Positions 31,984 through 41,244 of a stretch of 64,000 nt of DNA are shown in pieces. A model generated the notes under the pieces. That model was not told the origin of the DNA and did not search any database. It saw nothing but the letters and a program-made list of their open reading frames with translations. Position 1 is the first letter of the stretch. The number at the start of each line of letters is the position of its first letter. Source of the DNA: a virus. Made by a program: the position numbers and the translations under genes. The stretch is taken from positions 1-64,000 of IMG/VR virus record IMGVR_UViG_3300017773_000002. One strand, given 5' to 3'.

Positions 31984-34900
31984 ATGGCAAATCAAATTTT
32001 AGCGGGTGCTGTATTTCAAGCTGGTCAGGTAATTGCTGGTGTCGATGCAGATACCATCCTAGACACATTCATTGCACCATCATCCTCATCTAGTACTGTA
32101 GCAAATAAAATCTTCATGTGGAGTTCAGATGCTGCTGCTTACCAAAATGGTGTTGGACGTTCAGATGTAGGTGGTCTGGTAATGACGGATGGTGACTTCA
32201 GTAATCCTACCACTATACAGTTAGACTCTCCACAAATGGTAGTTGGTGGAGAAGGTAAAGTCGTAACTATCGCTCAACTTGGTGAAATTAAAGTTTATGA
32301 CGAATCTACTGGACAATTAGAACAAACATTCAATGACTCATACCTTGATTCAGCAAAAGCAAATGGACCATCCGCTCCGTGGGATTCCGCAAATGATGCT
32401 GTCATTGGAGCAGGAAAGATATTCATTAGTGCACCTGAATACAATCCTCAAGGAGTTGGTTCAATAATTGTTGTCGATCTATTGGATCGTAATGTAGCTA
32501 CATATTTAATTACACCGACATTGGGTAACTATAGTCGACTGAGCGCAACTGGTTGGGGTGGAATTAGATTCATTGATGGTAGAATATATGGTCATACAAG
32601 TCAGTGGTCTTCTGCTGATCAGGGAATATGGCATTTTGCCCCAGATGGTTCGGATGAACAGTTTATTCCTGTGCCAGGATTGAGTAATGCTTCAGGATTT
32701 GTGAAATGGGGAGATAACTTTGTAGTGCCAAAAGACAACACTATTGAAGTAATTGATTCATCAGGTACAACTTTACATAGTGTTACTAAAACTTATGCAT
32801 CTCAAACATATCAGTTCGGTAAAGATATTGGTCTCACCTCTACTGGTAAATTAGTTGTTTCAAACAAAATACATTATAACCCAGAAGAGTACTCGATTTT
32901 CTTATATGATGAAGGTCTGACCAATGAAATTGAGTTTAAACCGGCAGATATATCAAATGGTATTGCTTCAAAGTGGGGTTATGGAACTACAGAAAATAGT
33001 GGTAGTTTTGAAGTCTTCGGTGAATATATCTTAGTATCTGCTAAAGAAACGGATTATAATGGTATCACTAATTGTGGTGCGGTATATCGTTATAATGACT
33101 CTGGTGTTCTACAGGATATATTCTATGGAACTGTCGCCGATCAAAAGATTGGTACCAACATATCAGTAGGTACTGCAACAACAACTACTGCACTACCAAC
33201 ATTCATTGCACCATCATCAGTCACAACTTCACAAGAAGTTATTGTTAGAGGTCAAAGTCATTATAATAGTGATATGGGTCGAGTTATAGTTTATAGTGCT
33301 GTAGATAATTCTATAATATCAACTATCGACGGTACTGATGCTGGAAGAAAACTGGGTACTCAAGTTTTAGTAACAGATGATTATATTTTAGCATCAACCA
33401 CTAAAGGTGTTTGGGATGATGATACCACTAGTAGTATTCATGCATATTCAACAAGTGATCTGACAGCGGATCCAATAATTATTGGTCACCCACTGGGTAA
33501 AGGTCATAGAGAATTTGGTCAGGCTGAAGGACAATTAGTAGTAGGTAATGGAAAATTATTTATTAATGAGGGTAATAGACTTTATATTTGCGATTTATCC
33601 AATCTTTCTGCTGCTCCTGTTCCATTCGAATTTAATTCCTCTGACGGTGGTTTTGATTCAACTGGAAATCTCAATCTCGCTCAAGCAATTCTAGTATTTA
33701 ATCCATACGACAATTACTTATATGTTGGTCAAAAGAATGCTTATGGTGGAGATGGTGCAATTACTCGTTTAGATACTAATACTATATTAACAACTGGTGG
33801 ATCTCCTGAAACCATCTATAGTGTTGATGCTGCTTCAATTAGTTCTATGAATTTCGGTAGAAACATTGCTATATTCGAAGACTGTCTGTATGTTTCAGCT
33901 AAACATGCTGAAGGTTCACCCCTTCAAGCAGTCTATAAGTACAATACTTCATCCTTTGTTTCCGGTCATACTGCCGTACCTTACTTAGCGAAATGGTCTG
34001 GATCAACACAAAGTCTTGGTTCAAATGATGATTTTGGTTCTTATATTGGTTCTATATCAGCAAGTTCTAAGGGTACTATAATTGGAGCACCTAATTACGG
34101 AGCTTCAGATTGGAATGGTGGTTATGTTAATACAGGTCGTGTTTATTACATGCAAAATTACTCAAATGGAACAAGTAGTGGTCTAACTCAATTAAATACG
34201 AGTTCCATGAATTTACAACATAATGAATGGGCAGGTGACGAGGTTTACACTGACGAAAACTATGTATATGCTAAATTCACTGGAAGAAGTTTCTCTGGTG
34301 CAAGTGCTGTTGCAGTATGGTCGTGGGATGATATATCTGCGGCTCCTACTATACTACAGACTGAATCTGGGTCTCTTGATATAGGTTCTTTAGTTTCCAG
34401 AGAAGCACTACCAACATTCATTTCACCGCCATTACCGCCTACGCCTGCGACATGGGTAGCTGTGGGCGCATGGGCTGACGACGACAATGGAGAGACCTCT
34501 GGTTCAACATATGTTTATGACATAAATAATTTAACCGCACAACCAACTAAACTAACCGCATTTGATGGTGCTGGTGGTGATTACTTTGGATGGTCGGTAT
34601 CTGGTAATAATGATAAGATCGTTGTGGGCGCAAAGTATGACGGTGATAATGGACTTTACTCAGGTTCGGTTTACGTCTTTGATGCCAACGACTTATCTGC
34701 ACAACCAACTAAACTAACCGCATTTGATGGTGCTAGTGGTGATCAATACTCACTTTGTACCGTTACTACCAATGATAAGGTAATTGTTGGTTCTGCGTAT
34801 GATGATGACGATGGGACTAATTCGGGTTCAGTATACGTTTATGATGCAAATGATCTATCCGCTGCACCGACTAAACTGAAAGCATTTGATGCTGCTTCGG

Positions 34901-35589
34901 GTTCTTGGTTCGGACAAGCAGTAGCATCTAATGATGATAAAATTCTTGTTGGTGCACCATCTGATAGCAATATTGGTGCATACTCTGAAAATGGTGCCGT
35001 ATACGTTTATGATGCAAATGATCTATCTGCGCAACCAACTAAACTAACTGCATTTGATGCGGCTAATGTCGATCTCTTTGGATCTTCTATATCTGCTACT
35101 GCTGATAAGATAGTAGTTGGTGCATATAGTGACGATGACATGGGAAATACTTCGGGTTCGGTTTATGTCTTTGATGCCAACGACTTATCTGCGCAACCTA
35201 TTAAGTTAACTGCTTTCGATGGGGAATCGGATGATTACTTTGGATGGTCGGTATGTGTTAATTCTGATAATATATTTGTTGGTGCACATGGAGACGACGA
35301 TGAGGCAAATGCTGCCGGTGCGGTTTATGTCTATGATTTAAGTGACCTATCTGCACAACCAACTAAACTGACAGCGTTTGATGGTGCTAGTAGTGATAAC
35401 TTCGGAAGATCTTTAACCGTTAGTGAAGATAATCTATTTGTTGGTTCATATCTTGACGATGACAATGGAGGTGAGTCTGGTTCAGTATATGTCTATGATT
35501 TAAGTGATCTATCTGCACAACCAACTAAACTGACAGCTTTTGATGCCGCTAGTGGTGATAGATTTGGTGCTTCAGTTGCAGTAGGTTGA
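31984..35589 (+). CDS. Giant beta-propeller protein, probable tail fibre/adhesin
   Basis: A 1201-residue protein with no signal peptide. It has three modules of about 400 residues, each led by a TFIAPSS/TFISPP motif (residues 28, about 405 and about 809). The last module (from residue 822) has seven repeats ending LSAQPTKLTAFD, starts mid-blade (VAVGAWADDDNG) and ends mid-blade (DRFGASVAVG), as expected of a seven-bladed propeller closed by a velcro strand. FG-GAP-like Asp-rich loops (DDDNGxxSGSVYVYD) could bind calcium. The first two modules are diverged. A receptor-binding or fibre role is inferred from size and position among virion genes. Confidence 0.7.
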   Translation: MANQILAGAVFQAGQVIAGVDADTILDTFIAPSSSSSTVANKIFMWSSDAAAYQNGVGRSDVGGLVMTDGDFSNPTTIQLDSPQMVVGGEGKVVTIAQLGEIKVYDESTGQLEQTFNDSYLDSAKANGPSAPWDSANDAVIGAGKIFISAPEYNPQGVGSIIVVDLLDRNVATYLITPTLGNYSRLSATGWGGIRFIDGRIYGHTSQWSSADQGIWHFAPDGSDEQFIPVPGLSNASGFVKWGDNFVVPKDNTIEVIDSSGTTLHSVTKTYASQTYQFGKDIGLTSTGKLVVSNKIHYNPEEYSIFLYDEGLTNEIEFKPADISNGIASKWGYGTTENSGSFEVFGEYILVSAKETDYNGITNCGAVYRYNDSGVLQDIFYGTVADQKIGTNISVGTATTTTALPTFIAPSSVTTSQEVIVRGQSHYNSDMGRVIVYSAVDNSIISTIDGTDAGRKLGTQVLVTDDYILASTTKGVWDDDTTSSIHAYSTSDLTADPIIIGHPLGKGHREFGQAEGQLVVGNGKLFINEGNRLYICDLSNLSAAPVPFEFNSSDGGFDSTGNLNLAQAILVFNPYDNYLYVGQKNAYGGDGAITRLDTNTILTTGGSPETIYSVDAASISSMNFGRNIAIFEDCLYVSAKHAEGSPLQAVYKYNTSSFVSGHTAVPYLAKWSGSTQSLGSNDDFGSYIGSISASSKGTIIGAPNYGASDWNGGYVNTGRVYYMQNYSNGTSSGLTQLNTSSMNLQHNEWAGDEVYTDENYVYAKFTGRSFSGASAVAVWSWDDISAAPTILQTESGSLDIGSLVSREALPTFISPPLPPTPATWVAVGAWADDDNGETSGSTYVYDINNLTAQPTKLTAFDGAGGDYFGWSVSGNNDKIVVGAKYDGDNGLYSGSVYVFDANDLSAQPTKLTAFDGASGDQYSLCTVTTNDKVIVGSAYDDDDGTNSGSVYVYDANDLSAAPTKLKAFDAASGSWFGQAVASNDDKILVGAPSDSNIGAYSENGAVYVYDANDLSAQPTKLTAFDAANVDLFGSSISATADKIVVGAYSDDDMGNTSGSVYVFDANDLSAQPIKLTAFDGESDDYFGWSVCVNSDNIFVGAHGDDDEANAAGAVYVYDLSDLSAQPTKLTAFDGASSDNFGRSLTVSEDNLFVGSYLDDDNGGESGSVYVYDLSDLSAQPTKLTAFDAASGDRFGASVAVG
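34447..35589 (+). repeat. Seven degenerate 165-bp coding repeats (beta-propeller blades)
   Basis: Units of about 55 codons; the segment encoding QPTKLTAFD is nearly identical at nucleotide level in most copies. Recombination between copies could change blade number. Confidence 0.85.
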
Positions 35590-35630
35590 TATTAATTTAA
35601 CAATAGAGAATTAGAAAATGGTTATTATAT

Positions 35631-36206
35631 ATGAAACCTGAAGTTTGGATGATACAGATACCCAGTAATCCAATATCAATGTACTACCGTGGTAGAGTTG
35701 AAAATTCTTGGTCAAGATATAATTTAAATTTTTTTAATGCAGTAACTCCCGAAGATTTGAAAAATAAAAAAATTTTAAACTTTGGAAAGAAACGAGGATT
35801 GGTTGAGTTTAGTCTTACTGAAAAGGCTACTTGGTATAGTCATTTTGAACTTTGGCAAATGGCACTAAAAAGGCCTATATTAGTAATAGAACATGATGCT
35901 TTGTTAACTAAAGAAATTTCGGAAAAATTTTGGAAAAAATCTATGGTTTGTTTGGGTTACGCTAATGTTAAAAATCATCCTTTAGGGAATAATCATAAAG
36001 CTAAACTTGCTGGACTTGCATATTACATTACGCCAAATGTTGCAAGAAAAATGATCAAAAGTGCTGTGGAAACTAACATTATAGAATTTAATTCTGATGC
36101 TGTTATACATGATTTTTGTAGGAAGAATGGGGTACTTGAATGTACGCATGTTTTTCAATTTGAAAATAAACTAATAGGAAATACAATAGAGCATTATAAA
36201 AAATGA
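35631..36206 (+). CDS. GT25-like glycosyltransferase
   Basis: A 191-residue protein resembling the LPS glycosyltransferase family 25: MIQIPSNPISMYYRGRVENSW at the start, SLTEKATWYSHFELWQMAL (the conserved polar/helix block) and PILVIEHDA (acidic metal-binding end of strand). It is shorter than full-length GT25 (about 250). It overlaps the next gene by 4 nt. It may glycosylate virion or host-envelope molecules. Confidence 0.75.
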   Translation: MKPEVWMIQIPSNPISMYYRGRVENSWSRYNLNFFNAVTPEDLKNKKILNFGKKRGLVEFSLTEKATWYSHFELWQMALKRPILVIEHDALLTKEISEKFWKKSMVCLGYANVKNHPLGNNHKAKLAGLAYYITPNVARKMIKSAVETNIIEFNSDAVIHDFCRKNGVLECTHVFQFENKLIGNTIEHYKK

Positions 36207-36838
36207 AAACATTTAAAGAAATAAGAGAAGGTGCAGAAAACTACACCATGAAGAAAGGACCTTACACTCGTAAGGTTGATGGTAAGACTGCTGACCGAAT
36301 GAAAAGACAGGGTTGGAAACTAGTTGCTCGTGAAGAGGTTGAAGAAGCCCGACAGATGAAAGATCCTAAGAAGGACTCTATGGTTCAGAAGGGTGGTAAG
36401 ACAATCGTAATCGATAAGTCCAAAGAAAAGGAATACCTAAGAAAAGGTTGGTCTTTGGCAGAGGCTTTCGAACCTCACAGTTACTCTCACGAAAATCCAG
36501 AAGTGAAGGAATCTGTTGAAGAAGCAATCTCATATGGTCGTCCTAAGAAATCTACAGAAAAGGACTCTGCTGATGTTGATGATTACAAAGCAACTTCTGA
36601 TGATCGTAAAGCTGCGGATAAGAATGTGATTATGCAGATTCGTCGTGGTGTTGATATGCCTAAGGGTTGTACTGTAACTTTTCAGGATGGTAAGACTCAG
36701 AAGTTTCCACAAAAGGCTTGTCAATTAGTTGCCAAGAAATTTGATTCTTTCAAGAAACCTGCTGTACGTAAGAAGTTTCAAGATGAGATTAATAAGTCAT
36801 TGCCTTCTATGAAGAAAGCAATGAATATGAAAGGATAA
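36203..36838 (+). CDS. Capsid-targeted internal protein candidate
   Basis: A 211-residue, Lys/Asp-rich protein with leader MKTFKEIREGAENY, close to the T4 internal-protein leader MKTYQEFIAEA, with an IxE site. Two similar units follow (MKRQGWKLVAREEVEEA and YLRKGWSLAEAFEP), and a C-terminal helix-rich domain with RGVDMPKGCTVTFQDGKTQKF. Probably co-packaged with DNA. The protein family is unknown to me. Confidence 0.65.
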   Translation: MKTFKEIREGAENYTMKKGPYTRKVDGKTADRMKRQGWKLVAREEVEEARQMKDPKKDSMVQKGGKTIVIDKSKEKEYLRKGWSLAEAFEPHSYSHENPEVKESVEEAISYGRPKKSTEKDSADVDDYKATSDDRKAADKNVIMQIRRGVDMPKGCTVTFQDGKTQKFPQKACQLVAKKFDSFKKPAVRKKFQDEINKSLPSMKKAMNMKG

Positions 36839-36842
36839 TACC

Positions 36843-37196
36843 ATGAAAAGATTTTCACAGTTTCTATCAGAATCTTGTTGTGACGATTGTTCTACCTTAG
36901 ATGAAGAACTTGTCATTGAGGATGCGGAATACGTATCTGAAGAGGGTAAGAAAGAAAACGTCAAGTTGAATAAGATTCAACGTGGTGGTTCTAAGAAGTT
37001 TTATGTGTATGTAAAGAACGATAAGGGTAATGTTGTAAAGGTATCTTTTGGTGATCCTAATATGGAGATCAAAAGAGATGACCCTGAAAGAAGAAAAAGT
37101 TTCCGCGCAAGACATAATTGTTCAGATCCAGGCCCTAAGTGGAAAGCTAGGTACTGGAGTTGTCGTCAGTGGCGTGCTAGTGCAAAGGTAGAGTGA
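36843..37196 (+). CDS. Capsid-targeted internal protein candidate
   Basis: A 117-residue protein with leader MKRFSQFLSES (LxE-type site), two vicinal Cys pairs (SCCDDCS) and the conserved phage segment VKVSFGDPNMEIKRDD...SFRARHNCSDPGPKWKARYWSCRQW. I recall that segment as a recurring domain in T4-like virion proteins; its Cys residues suggest a metal-binding or redox site. It follows the preceding gene by 4 nt, and its stop codon overlaps the start of the next gene by 1 nt. Confidence 0.65.
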   Translation: MKRFSQFLSESCCDDCSTLDEELVIEDAEYVSEEGKKENVKLNKIQRGGSKKFYVYVKNDKGNVVKVSFGDPNMEIKRDDPERRKSFRARHNCSDPGPKWKARYWSCRQWRASAKVE

Positions 37197-37456
37197 TGAA
37201 ATCTTTTAGAGAGTATACCTCTTCAGATGTTGTAACTGAAGCGCCTACAGGTAAACTGATAAAAAGAATGATGGCGAATACAGTTCAAAAGAAAAAATAT
37301 GATGCAGCTCTTAAAGTTTTGAGAGATATATGGACCAGAAAGAGCAAAGAAAAACCCGGCAGACATGGTCTTCCGTATTATGCCAGCGGTGTGGCTAATC
37401 AGTATAATATCGATACTAGAGTTTTGGTCGGTATCGCAAAAAAAGCAGGACTTTAA
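37196..37456 (+). CDS. Capsid-targeted internal protein candidate
   Basis: An 86-residue protein from ATG 37196 (a GTG at 37193 is also in frame). Leader MKSFREYTSSDVVTEA gives a V-T-E/A site like gp21 cleavage sites. The rest is basic with AALKVLRDIWTRKSKEKPGRHG and a DUF-like YYASGVANQYNIDTRVLVGIAKKAGL helix pair. Function unknown. Confidence 0.65.
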   Translation: MKSFREYTSSDVVTEAPTGKLIKRMMANTVQKKKYDAALKVLRDIWTRKSKEKPGRHGLPYYASGVANQYNIDTRVLVGIAKKAGL

Positions 37457-37459
37457 TAT

Positions 37460-37467
37460 TATAAATA
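37460..37467 (+). promoter_or_regulatory. T4-type late promoter box
   Basis: Exact TATAAATA, 34 nt upstream of ATG 37501. Confidence 0.7.
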
Positions 37468-37500
37468 GAATAATAAATTTAATTTAGATGGAACTTTTTA

Positions 37501-37800
37501 ATGTCGGAATCACAAGAAAATTGGAGAGATGATCGTCTCAGTAGAATTGAAGAGAAGATAGATAAACTATCCGATGCAATGATATCTTTGGCTAGAGCTG
37601 AAGAAAAACTCATTGCGATAGAGACTTCAAATCAGAATCAGTACAAAAGAATTAATAGAATGTCTGAAAAAATAGACAATCTAGAAAGTAAAGCCGATGA
37701 ATCTCATCGTGCGGTAAAAATCCTATACGGTATTATGTATGTTGTTGCTACTGCCGCGTTAGGTACAATGTTTAAAATTTTAACAATGAATATACACTAA
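37501..37800 (+). CDS. Coiled-coil single-pass membrane protein
   Basis: A 99-residue protein with a helical N-terminus (DDRLSRIEEKIDKLSDAMISLARAEEKL), a coiled-coil, and a C-terminal membrane helix (about 74-97, ILYGIMYVVATAALGTMFKIL). Topology resembles a C-tail-anchored holin or spanin-related protein, read from a late promoter. Family unknown. Confidence 0.65.
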   Translation: MSESQENWRDDRLSRIEEKIDKLSDAMISLARAEEKLIAIETSNQNQYKRINRMSEKIDNLESKADESHRAVKILYGIMYVVATAALGTMFKILTMNIH

Positions 37801-37809
37801 GAGGCTAAA

Positions 37810-38547
37810 ATGTCAAATAATAAATTAATCGGTGCGATAGAGGCATATAAGTCAATGGTCTCTAAAGAAGAAGCACTAGAAGAAAAGAAAACTCTCGACC
37901 CTGTCGATGATAAAGCGAACGATAAAAAGTTCAAAGATCGAAAAGATAAGGATATTGATAACGACGGAGATGTTGACTCTTCTGACGAGTATCTACACAA
38001 GCGTCGTAAAGCTACCGATGATGCTATTGATGGCGGTAAGAAACCAGCAAAGAACGAAGCTGTAGATGATACTGAAGCGGAAAAGGACGATAAAAAGAAA
38101 CCTTTCCCGCCCAAGAAGAAGGGTAAGGAAGATGATGGAGAGACTGAAGTTGAGAAGGATGATGATGAAGCAGATCCAGTTGATACCGATAAAGAACCTG
38201 AAGTAGATGGCGGTTCTGATATGAAGAAAAACCCTAAGACTGCGGACAAGAAAGCGGAGATATCAAAAATCAAAGAATCTTTTGATGCTATGTGGGATCA
38301 GATTGTAGAAGCTCATGGTAAGAAAGCTCCTGAGTCTGCCGCTAAACCTGAAGGTATTATGGACAAAGAGTCTCCTAAGTCCAAAGAATTCGCAAAGCAA
38401 CATGACGCGGACACCCCAGAAGTTGTTGCTGATGGTGAAAAGGCTGCGGAGACAGCGTCTAAAGCTGGAAAGGGTGGACCCTCCAAGAAGAAGAGACCTA
38501 ATGATAACGAGATTGGTGATAAAAAACCAGTAAAAGGTTCTAATTAA
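37810..38547 (+). CDS. Acidic/basic low-complexity EF-hand-like protein
   Basis: A 245-residue protein, largely Lys/Asp/Glu. An EF-hand-like DIDNDGDVDSSDE loop is at about 49-60. The C-terminus has a SFDAMWDQIVEAHGKK helix. The extreme charge recalls prohead-core or scaffold proteins of T4-likes; calcium binding is plausible but untested. A long antisense frame over it reflects its composition only. Confidence 0.6.
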   Translation: MSNNKLIGAIEAYKSMVSKEEALEEKKTLDPVDDKANDKKFKDRKDKDIDNDGDVDSSDEYLHKRRKATDDAIDGGKKPAKNEAVDDTEAEKDDKKKPFPPKKKGKEDDGETEVEKDDDEADPVDTDKEPEVDGGSDMKKNPKTADKKAEISKIKESFDAMWDQIVEAHGKKAPESAAKPEGIMDKESPKSKEFAKQHDADTPEVVADGEKAAETASKAGKGGPSKKKRPNDNEIGDKKPVKGSN

Positions 38548-38569
38548 GGGTAAACTTTGAGATTTTATT

Positions 38570-38839
38570 ATGGAAATTGATACTTTATTTACATACGTAT
38601 TAATATCTTTGGTTATTGGTATCATAGGGTATATAATGTTATTTAAGAAAACTGATCCTAAAACTGGACAATTGACCTCAAGATTTTTGACGGAATCTCC
38701 CCCTAAAAAATCCATCGATAAGATGACTAAAAGAGAACTTATCGAACTCGCCAGTCATCATGGAATAGATATAGTAAAGGATTTGAAAAAGGGAGATATG
38801 TTGACCACATTGAAAAACTGTGGTCTTAAGTCAGAATAA
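38570..38839 (+). CDS. Membrane-anchored SAP-like protein
   Basis: An 89-residue protein with the same design as that at 21356: an N-terminal membrane helix (about 6-26, LFTYVLISLVIGIIGYIMLF), a basic linker and a SAP-like helix pair (KMTKRELIELASHHGI...LKKGDMLTTL). Function unknown. Confidence 0.65.
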   Translation: MEIDTLFTYVLISLVIGIIGYIMLFKKTDPKTGQLTSRFLTESPPKKSIDKMTKRELIELASHHGIDIVKDLKKGDMLTTLKNCGLKSE

Positions 38840-38845
38840 ATTTCT

Positions 38846-39718
38846 GTGAAGTTTTACATTCTCACTTCTAATCATATAGAGTGCCTAAAAAGACACTTTT
38901 ATAAAATACCTACTGGTGAAGCCGTAGTCGTCATTAATTCTTTGGATGAGAATTATATAGATGCTGCGGTTTCTTTTTGTGTAAAACATAAAATAGAACA
39001 CTATGTTACTGAATCGGATGGAACTCCAGCAACTGGTAAAAACTCTGTACTAAAATTATTCCTAGAAAGCGATAATGAATACATGGTGCATATTGATGGA
39101 GATGATATATTAACTGAATATGGAATAGACCTTTACAAACGCATGTCTATGTGGTATAATGCACCAGATTGTTTGGTTTTATATCGACAAAAAGCAGTAA
39201 AAAAATCTAAAAGGGGAGACTGGTATGTACATTATTTCCCATTTGATAAGTCTTCTTCAGAAAATCAAAATATATCTAAAGAAGATCTTATAGATTTTTT
39301 TATGGACAAAGAATATGGAAACTACTCAAAAAGTAAGGCACAAAAATTAACTGAAGAAAGATTAAAATTTAATGACACTGTAAAAAAATATAGTGAATCT
39401 CACGAATCTATGTGCAGAATAGTTTTCTTCTCTAGAAAATGTGCGGAAATGATGAATTATGATAACTCTTTAGTTATTGGTGAAGATACAATACAATTTT
39501 TAAAACTTAAAAGGATCGCACTTAGTGGTGGTCTAAATATGGTAAGATACAGAGAAAGAACTAAACCCACATATTTCTATATGCAAGACTATGAGGGAAC
39601 TGTTAAAAAAAATAATTGGGACTGGGTTGGACCATTTAATAAAATGGTAGAACAATTGGGGACTTTACCGGAATATCAGAGCTTACCAGAGTTTTTAGAT
39701 GATGGAACTAACAAGTAA
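38846..39718 (+). CDS. GT-A-type glycosyltransferase, GTG start
   Basis: A 290-residue protein starting at GTG 38846. A nucleotide-sugar domain is suggested by MKFYILTSNHIECLKRH, VVVINSLDE and MVHIDGDD (DxD metal motif). The middle and C-terminus (YNAPDCLVLYRQKAV, LVIGEDTIQFLKLK) fit GT2-like enzymes. Substrate unknown. The end of the gene overlaps the next gene by 20 nt. Confidence 0.7.
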   Translation: MKFYILTSNHIECLKRHFYKIPTGEAVVVINSLDENYIDAAVSFCVKHKIEHYVTESDGTPATGKNSVLKLFLESDNEYMVHIDGDDILTEYGIDLYKRMSMWYNAPDCLVLYRQKAVKKSKRGDWYVHYFPFDKSSSENQNISKEDLIDFFMDKEYGNYSKSKAQKLTEERLKFNDTVKKYSESHESMCRIVFFSRKCAEMMNYDNSLVIGEDTIQFLKLKRIALSGGLNMVRYRERTKPTYFYMQDYEGTVKKNNWDWVGPFNKMVEQLGTLPEYQSLPEFLDDGTNK

Positions 39719-40064
39719 AAATTTAATATTATATGCAGCACAACATTATTATAATCCAACATGTATAGACAGTGAAGAATTCTTTTCTGATTTAAAAAGA
39801 TTCAAGTACGTAAAAAGATTATTAAATAAATATGTATCTTCTAATGAATTGTCCGAAAGACTTATATTGAATCATCTCATCGTGATTTTTAATGTTTTCG
39901 GGAATGAAGCTGGAGTAGAGATGTTAGCATTAAAAATAGAAGGTATTGAACAGTGGAACGCATTAAAACCTTTCCTTATATTTTTAAAGGCGATAAATAA
40001 TGATGATCTGACTGGTATTAATATGGACAAAAACGTAATAAAGACACTAAGAGATATGAGATAA
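39699..40064 (+). CDS. Conserved T4-like phage protein (LKRFKYVKRL family)
   Basis: A 121-residue protein. The pattern YxxNPTxxxxEEFFSDLKRFKYVKRLLNKY...ELSERLILNHLIVIFNVFG is one I recall as a conserved helical family of marine T4-likes with no known function. Tandem ATGs at 39699 and 39702; the first has slightly better GAG spacing. It overlaps the upstream gene by 20 nt. Confidence 0.75.
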   Translation: MMELTSKNLILYAAQHYYNPTCIDSEEFFSDLKRFKYVKRLLNKYVSSNELSERLILNHLIVIFNVFGNEAGVEMLALKIEGIEQWNALKPFLIFLKAINNDDLTGINMDKNVIKTLRDMR

Positions 40065-40663
40065 TGGGACTATTAAAATCAGCAGCAGATTTAGTTTATA
40101 CGGTAAGATTTTTAAAACTATTGGTCACACCCATAGAAGAAACCGAAACTTTTAAGGCTGGAATTATAGACAAGGATGGTAAAAAACGTAAAGACTATAG
40201 TATGAATACTATGGACGAAAGAGAAGCTTACCGAAACTATTACACTCCTTTTCATAGACTTGTTTTCAATATAAAGAAACTTATGGCAAAGGCTCCGGGC
40301 GGAAGTAGTCGTTTAGCATCATACGCAGCTGCGTTATATTTGATCAAAGAACATGGAGAGTTAAACGACAAAGGAATAACGAAAATTCATAAGGATACTG
40401 GGATAGATATTCTAGACATCCTACAGGAACAGTCTGAATGGTTTATGTTAGAAAATCATCAGGTATCTCCTGGCGTTTACAGAATAAAGGAAGAAACTGT
40501 AACTTCAAATTTTGTAGAGTTAGTTTCCTCTAATGACCAGATAAGAATAACTGAAGATAATTCTCAACCTTGTGGTGAGATTTTTGGTATAAACATATAT
40601 GAGGCAATACACATAAAATCTCAACAACCCATGTATGTAACCACAGGTGAACTAAAAAAATGA
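40064..40663 (+). CDS. Conserved T4-like phage protein
   Basis: A 199-residue protein beginning MGLLKSAADLVYTVRFLKLLVTPIEETETFKAG, a conserved start in T4-like marine phages by recollection, with a middle helical region (LMAKAPGGSSRLASYAAALYLIKEHGELND) and a beta-rich end. Likely virion-associated; function unknown. One-base overlap with the gene before, 4-nt with the gene after. Confidence 0.7.
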   Translation: MGLLKSAADLVYTVRFLKLLVTPIEETETFKAGIIDKDGKKRKDYSMNTMDEREAYRNYYTPFHRLVFNIKKLMAKAPGGSSRLASYAAALYLIKEHGELNDKGITKIHKDTGIDILDILQEQSEWFMLENHQVSPGVYRIKEETVTSNFVELVSSNDQIRITEDNSQPCGEIFGINIYEAIHIKSQQPMYVTTGELKK

Positions 40664-41244
40664 ATCTCGTCGAAGACTGCGAGTTTCTCACCGAAGGTTG
40701 GCCTAAAAGAGAGGGTCATGTTGTTCCTAGTGAGGTAACGTGTCTTATTTTTTCTGCAATACTAAAACAAACTAACTGCAATAACTTATTTGAGATTGGT
40801 TTTAATTATGGACATAGTGCTTATACCTTTATGAGTGTTATGAAAGAACTGAATTTACATTCCGTGGATATCGGTCAGTATGATCATACCCTTGTAAATG
40901 CGGAAAAAATTAAGAATATGTTCGGAGAGAGATTTACTTTTTCTCACAGAAATTCACATTCTATAGAACCCCACGAGATAGAAAATTACGATATGGTTTT
41001 TATTGATGGTGATCATAGAACAGACGCAATGTCTAGAGATCTTAATTTATGTAATAATGCGAAAGTAAAATATATATTGGTCGATGATTATGTACGGTGT
41101 ATGTCAGAAACAGATAAGATATATCCAAGAGATTTGGTCGATCACTATCTTACAAAACTAGATTTTCCGTATCATAAATTAAAAGAGTATATATATCCAG
41201 CAACAGACAGACAAAATCACATGATTTTATTGGAGAGAGATTAA
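40660..41244 (+). CDS. Class I SAM-dependent methyltransferase-like protein
   Basis: A 194-residue protein with a Rossmann-like motif I (LFEIGFNYGHSAYTF), an acidic Asp in LHSVDIGQYD and IENYDMVFIDGDHRTDAMSRDL (motif IV/post-I), as in Methyltransf_24-like O-methyltransferases. Probably acts on a sugar or small molecule. It precedes by 1 nt the small capsid-targeting gene. Confidence 0.75.
   Translation: MNLVEDCEFLTEGWPKREGHVVPSEVTCLIFSAILKQTNCNNLFEIGFNYGHSAYTFMSVMKELNLHSVDIGQYDHTLVNAEKIKNMFGERFTFSHRNSHSIEPHEIENYDMVFIDGDHRTDAMSRDLNLCNNAKVKYILVDDYVRCMSETDKIYPRDLVDHYLTKLDFPYHKLKEYIYPATDRQNHMILLERD

Noticed and set aside
34447-35589. CRISPR array
   Set aside because: The repeats are about 165 bp, in frame and coding; no short spaced repeats are present in the window.
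37797-38273. 158-residue antisense frame opposite the acidic EF-hand gene
   Set aside because: It is Ser/Leu/Phe low complexity caused by Asp/Lys-rich codons on the other strand.
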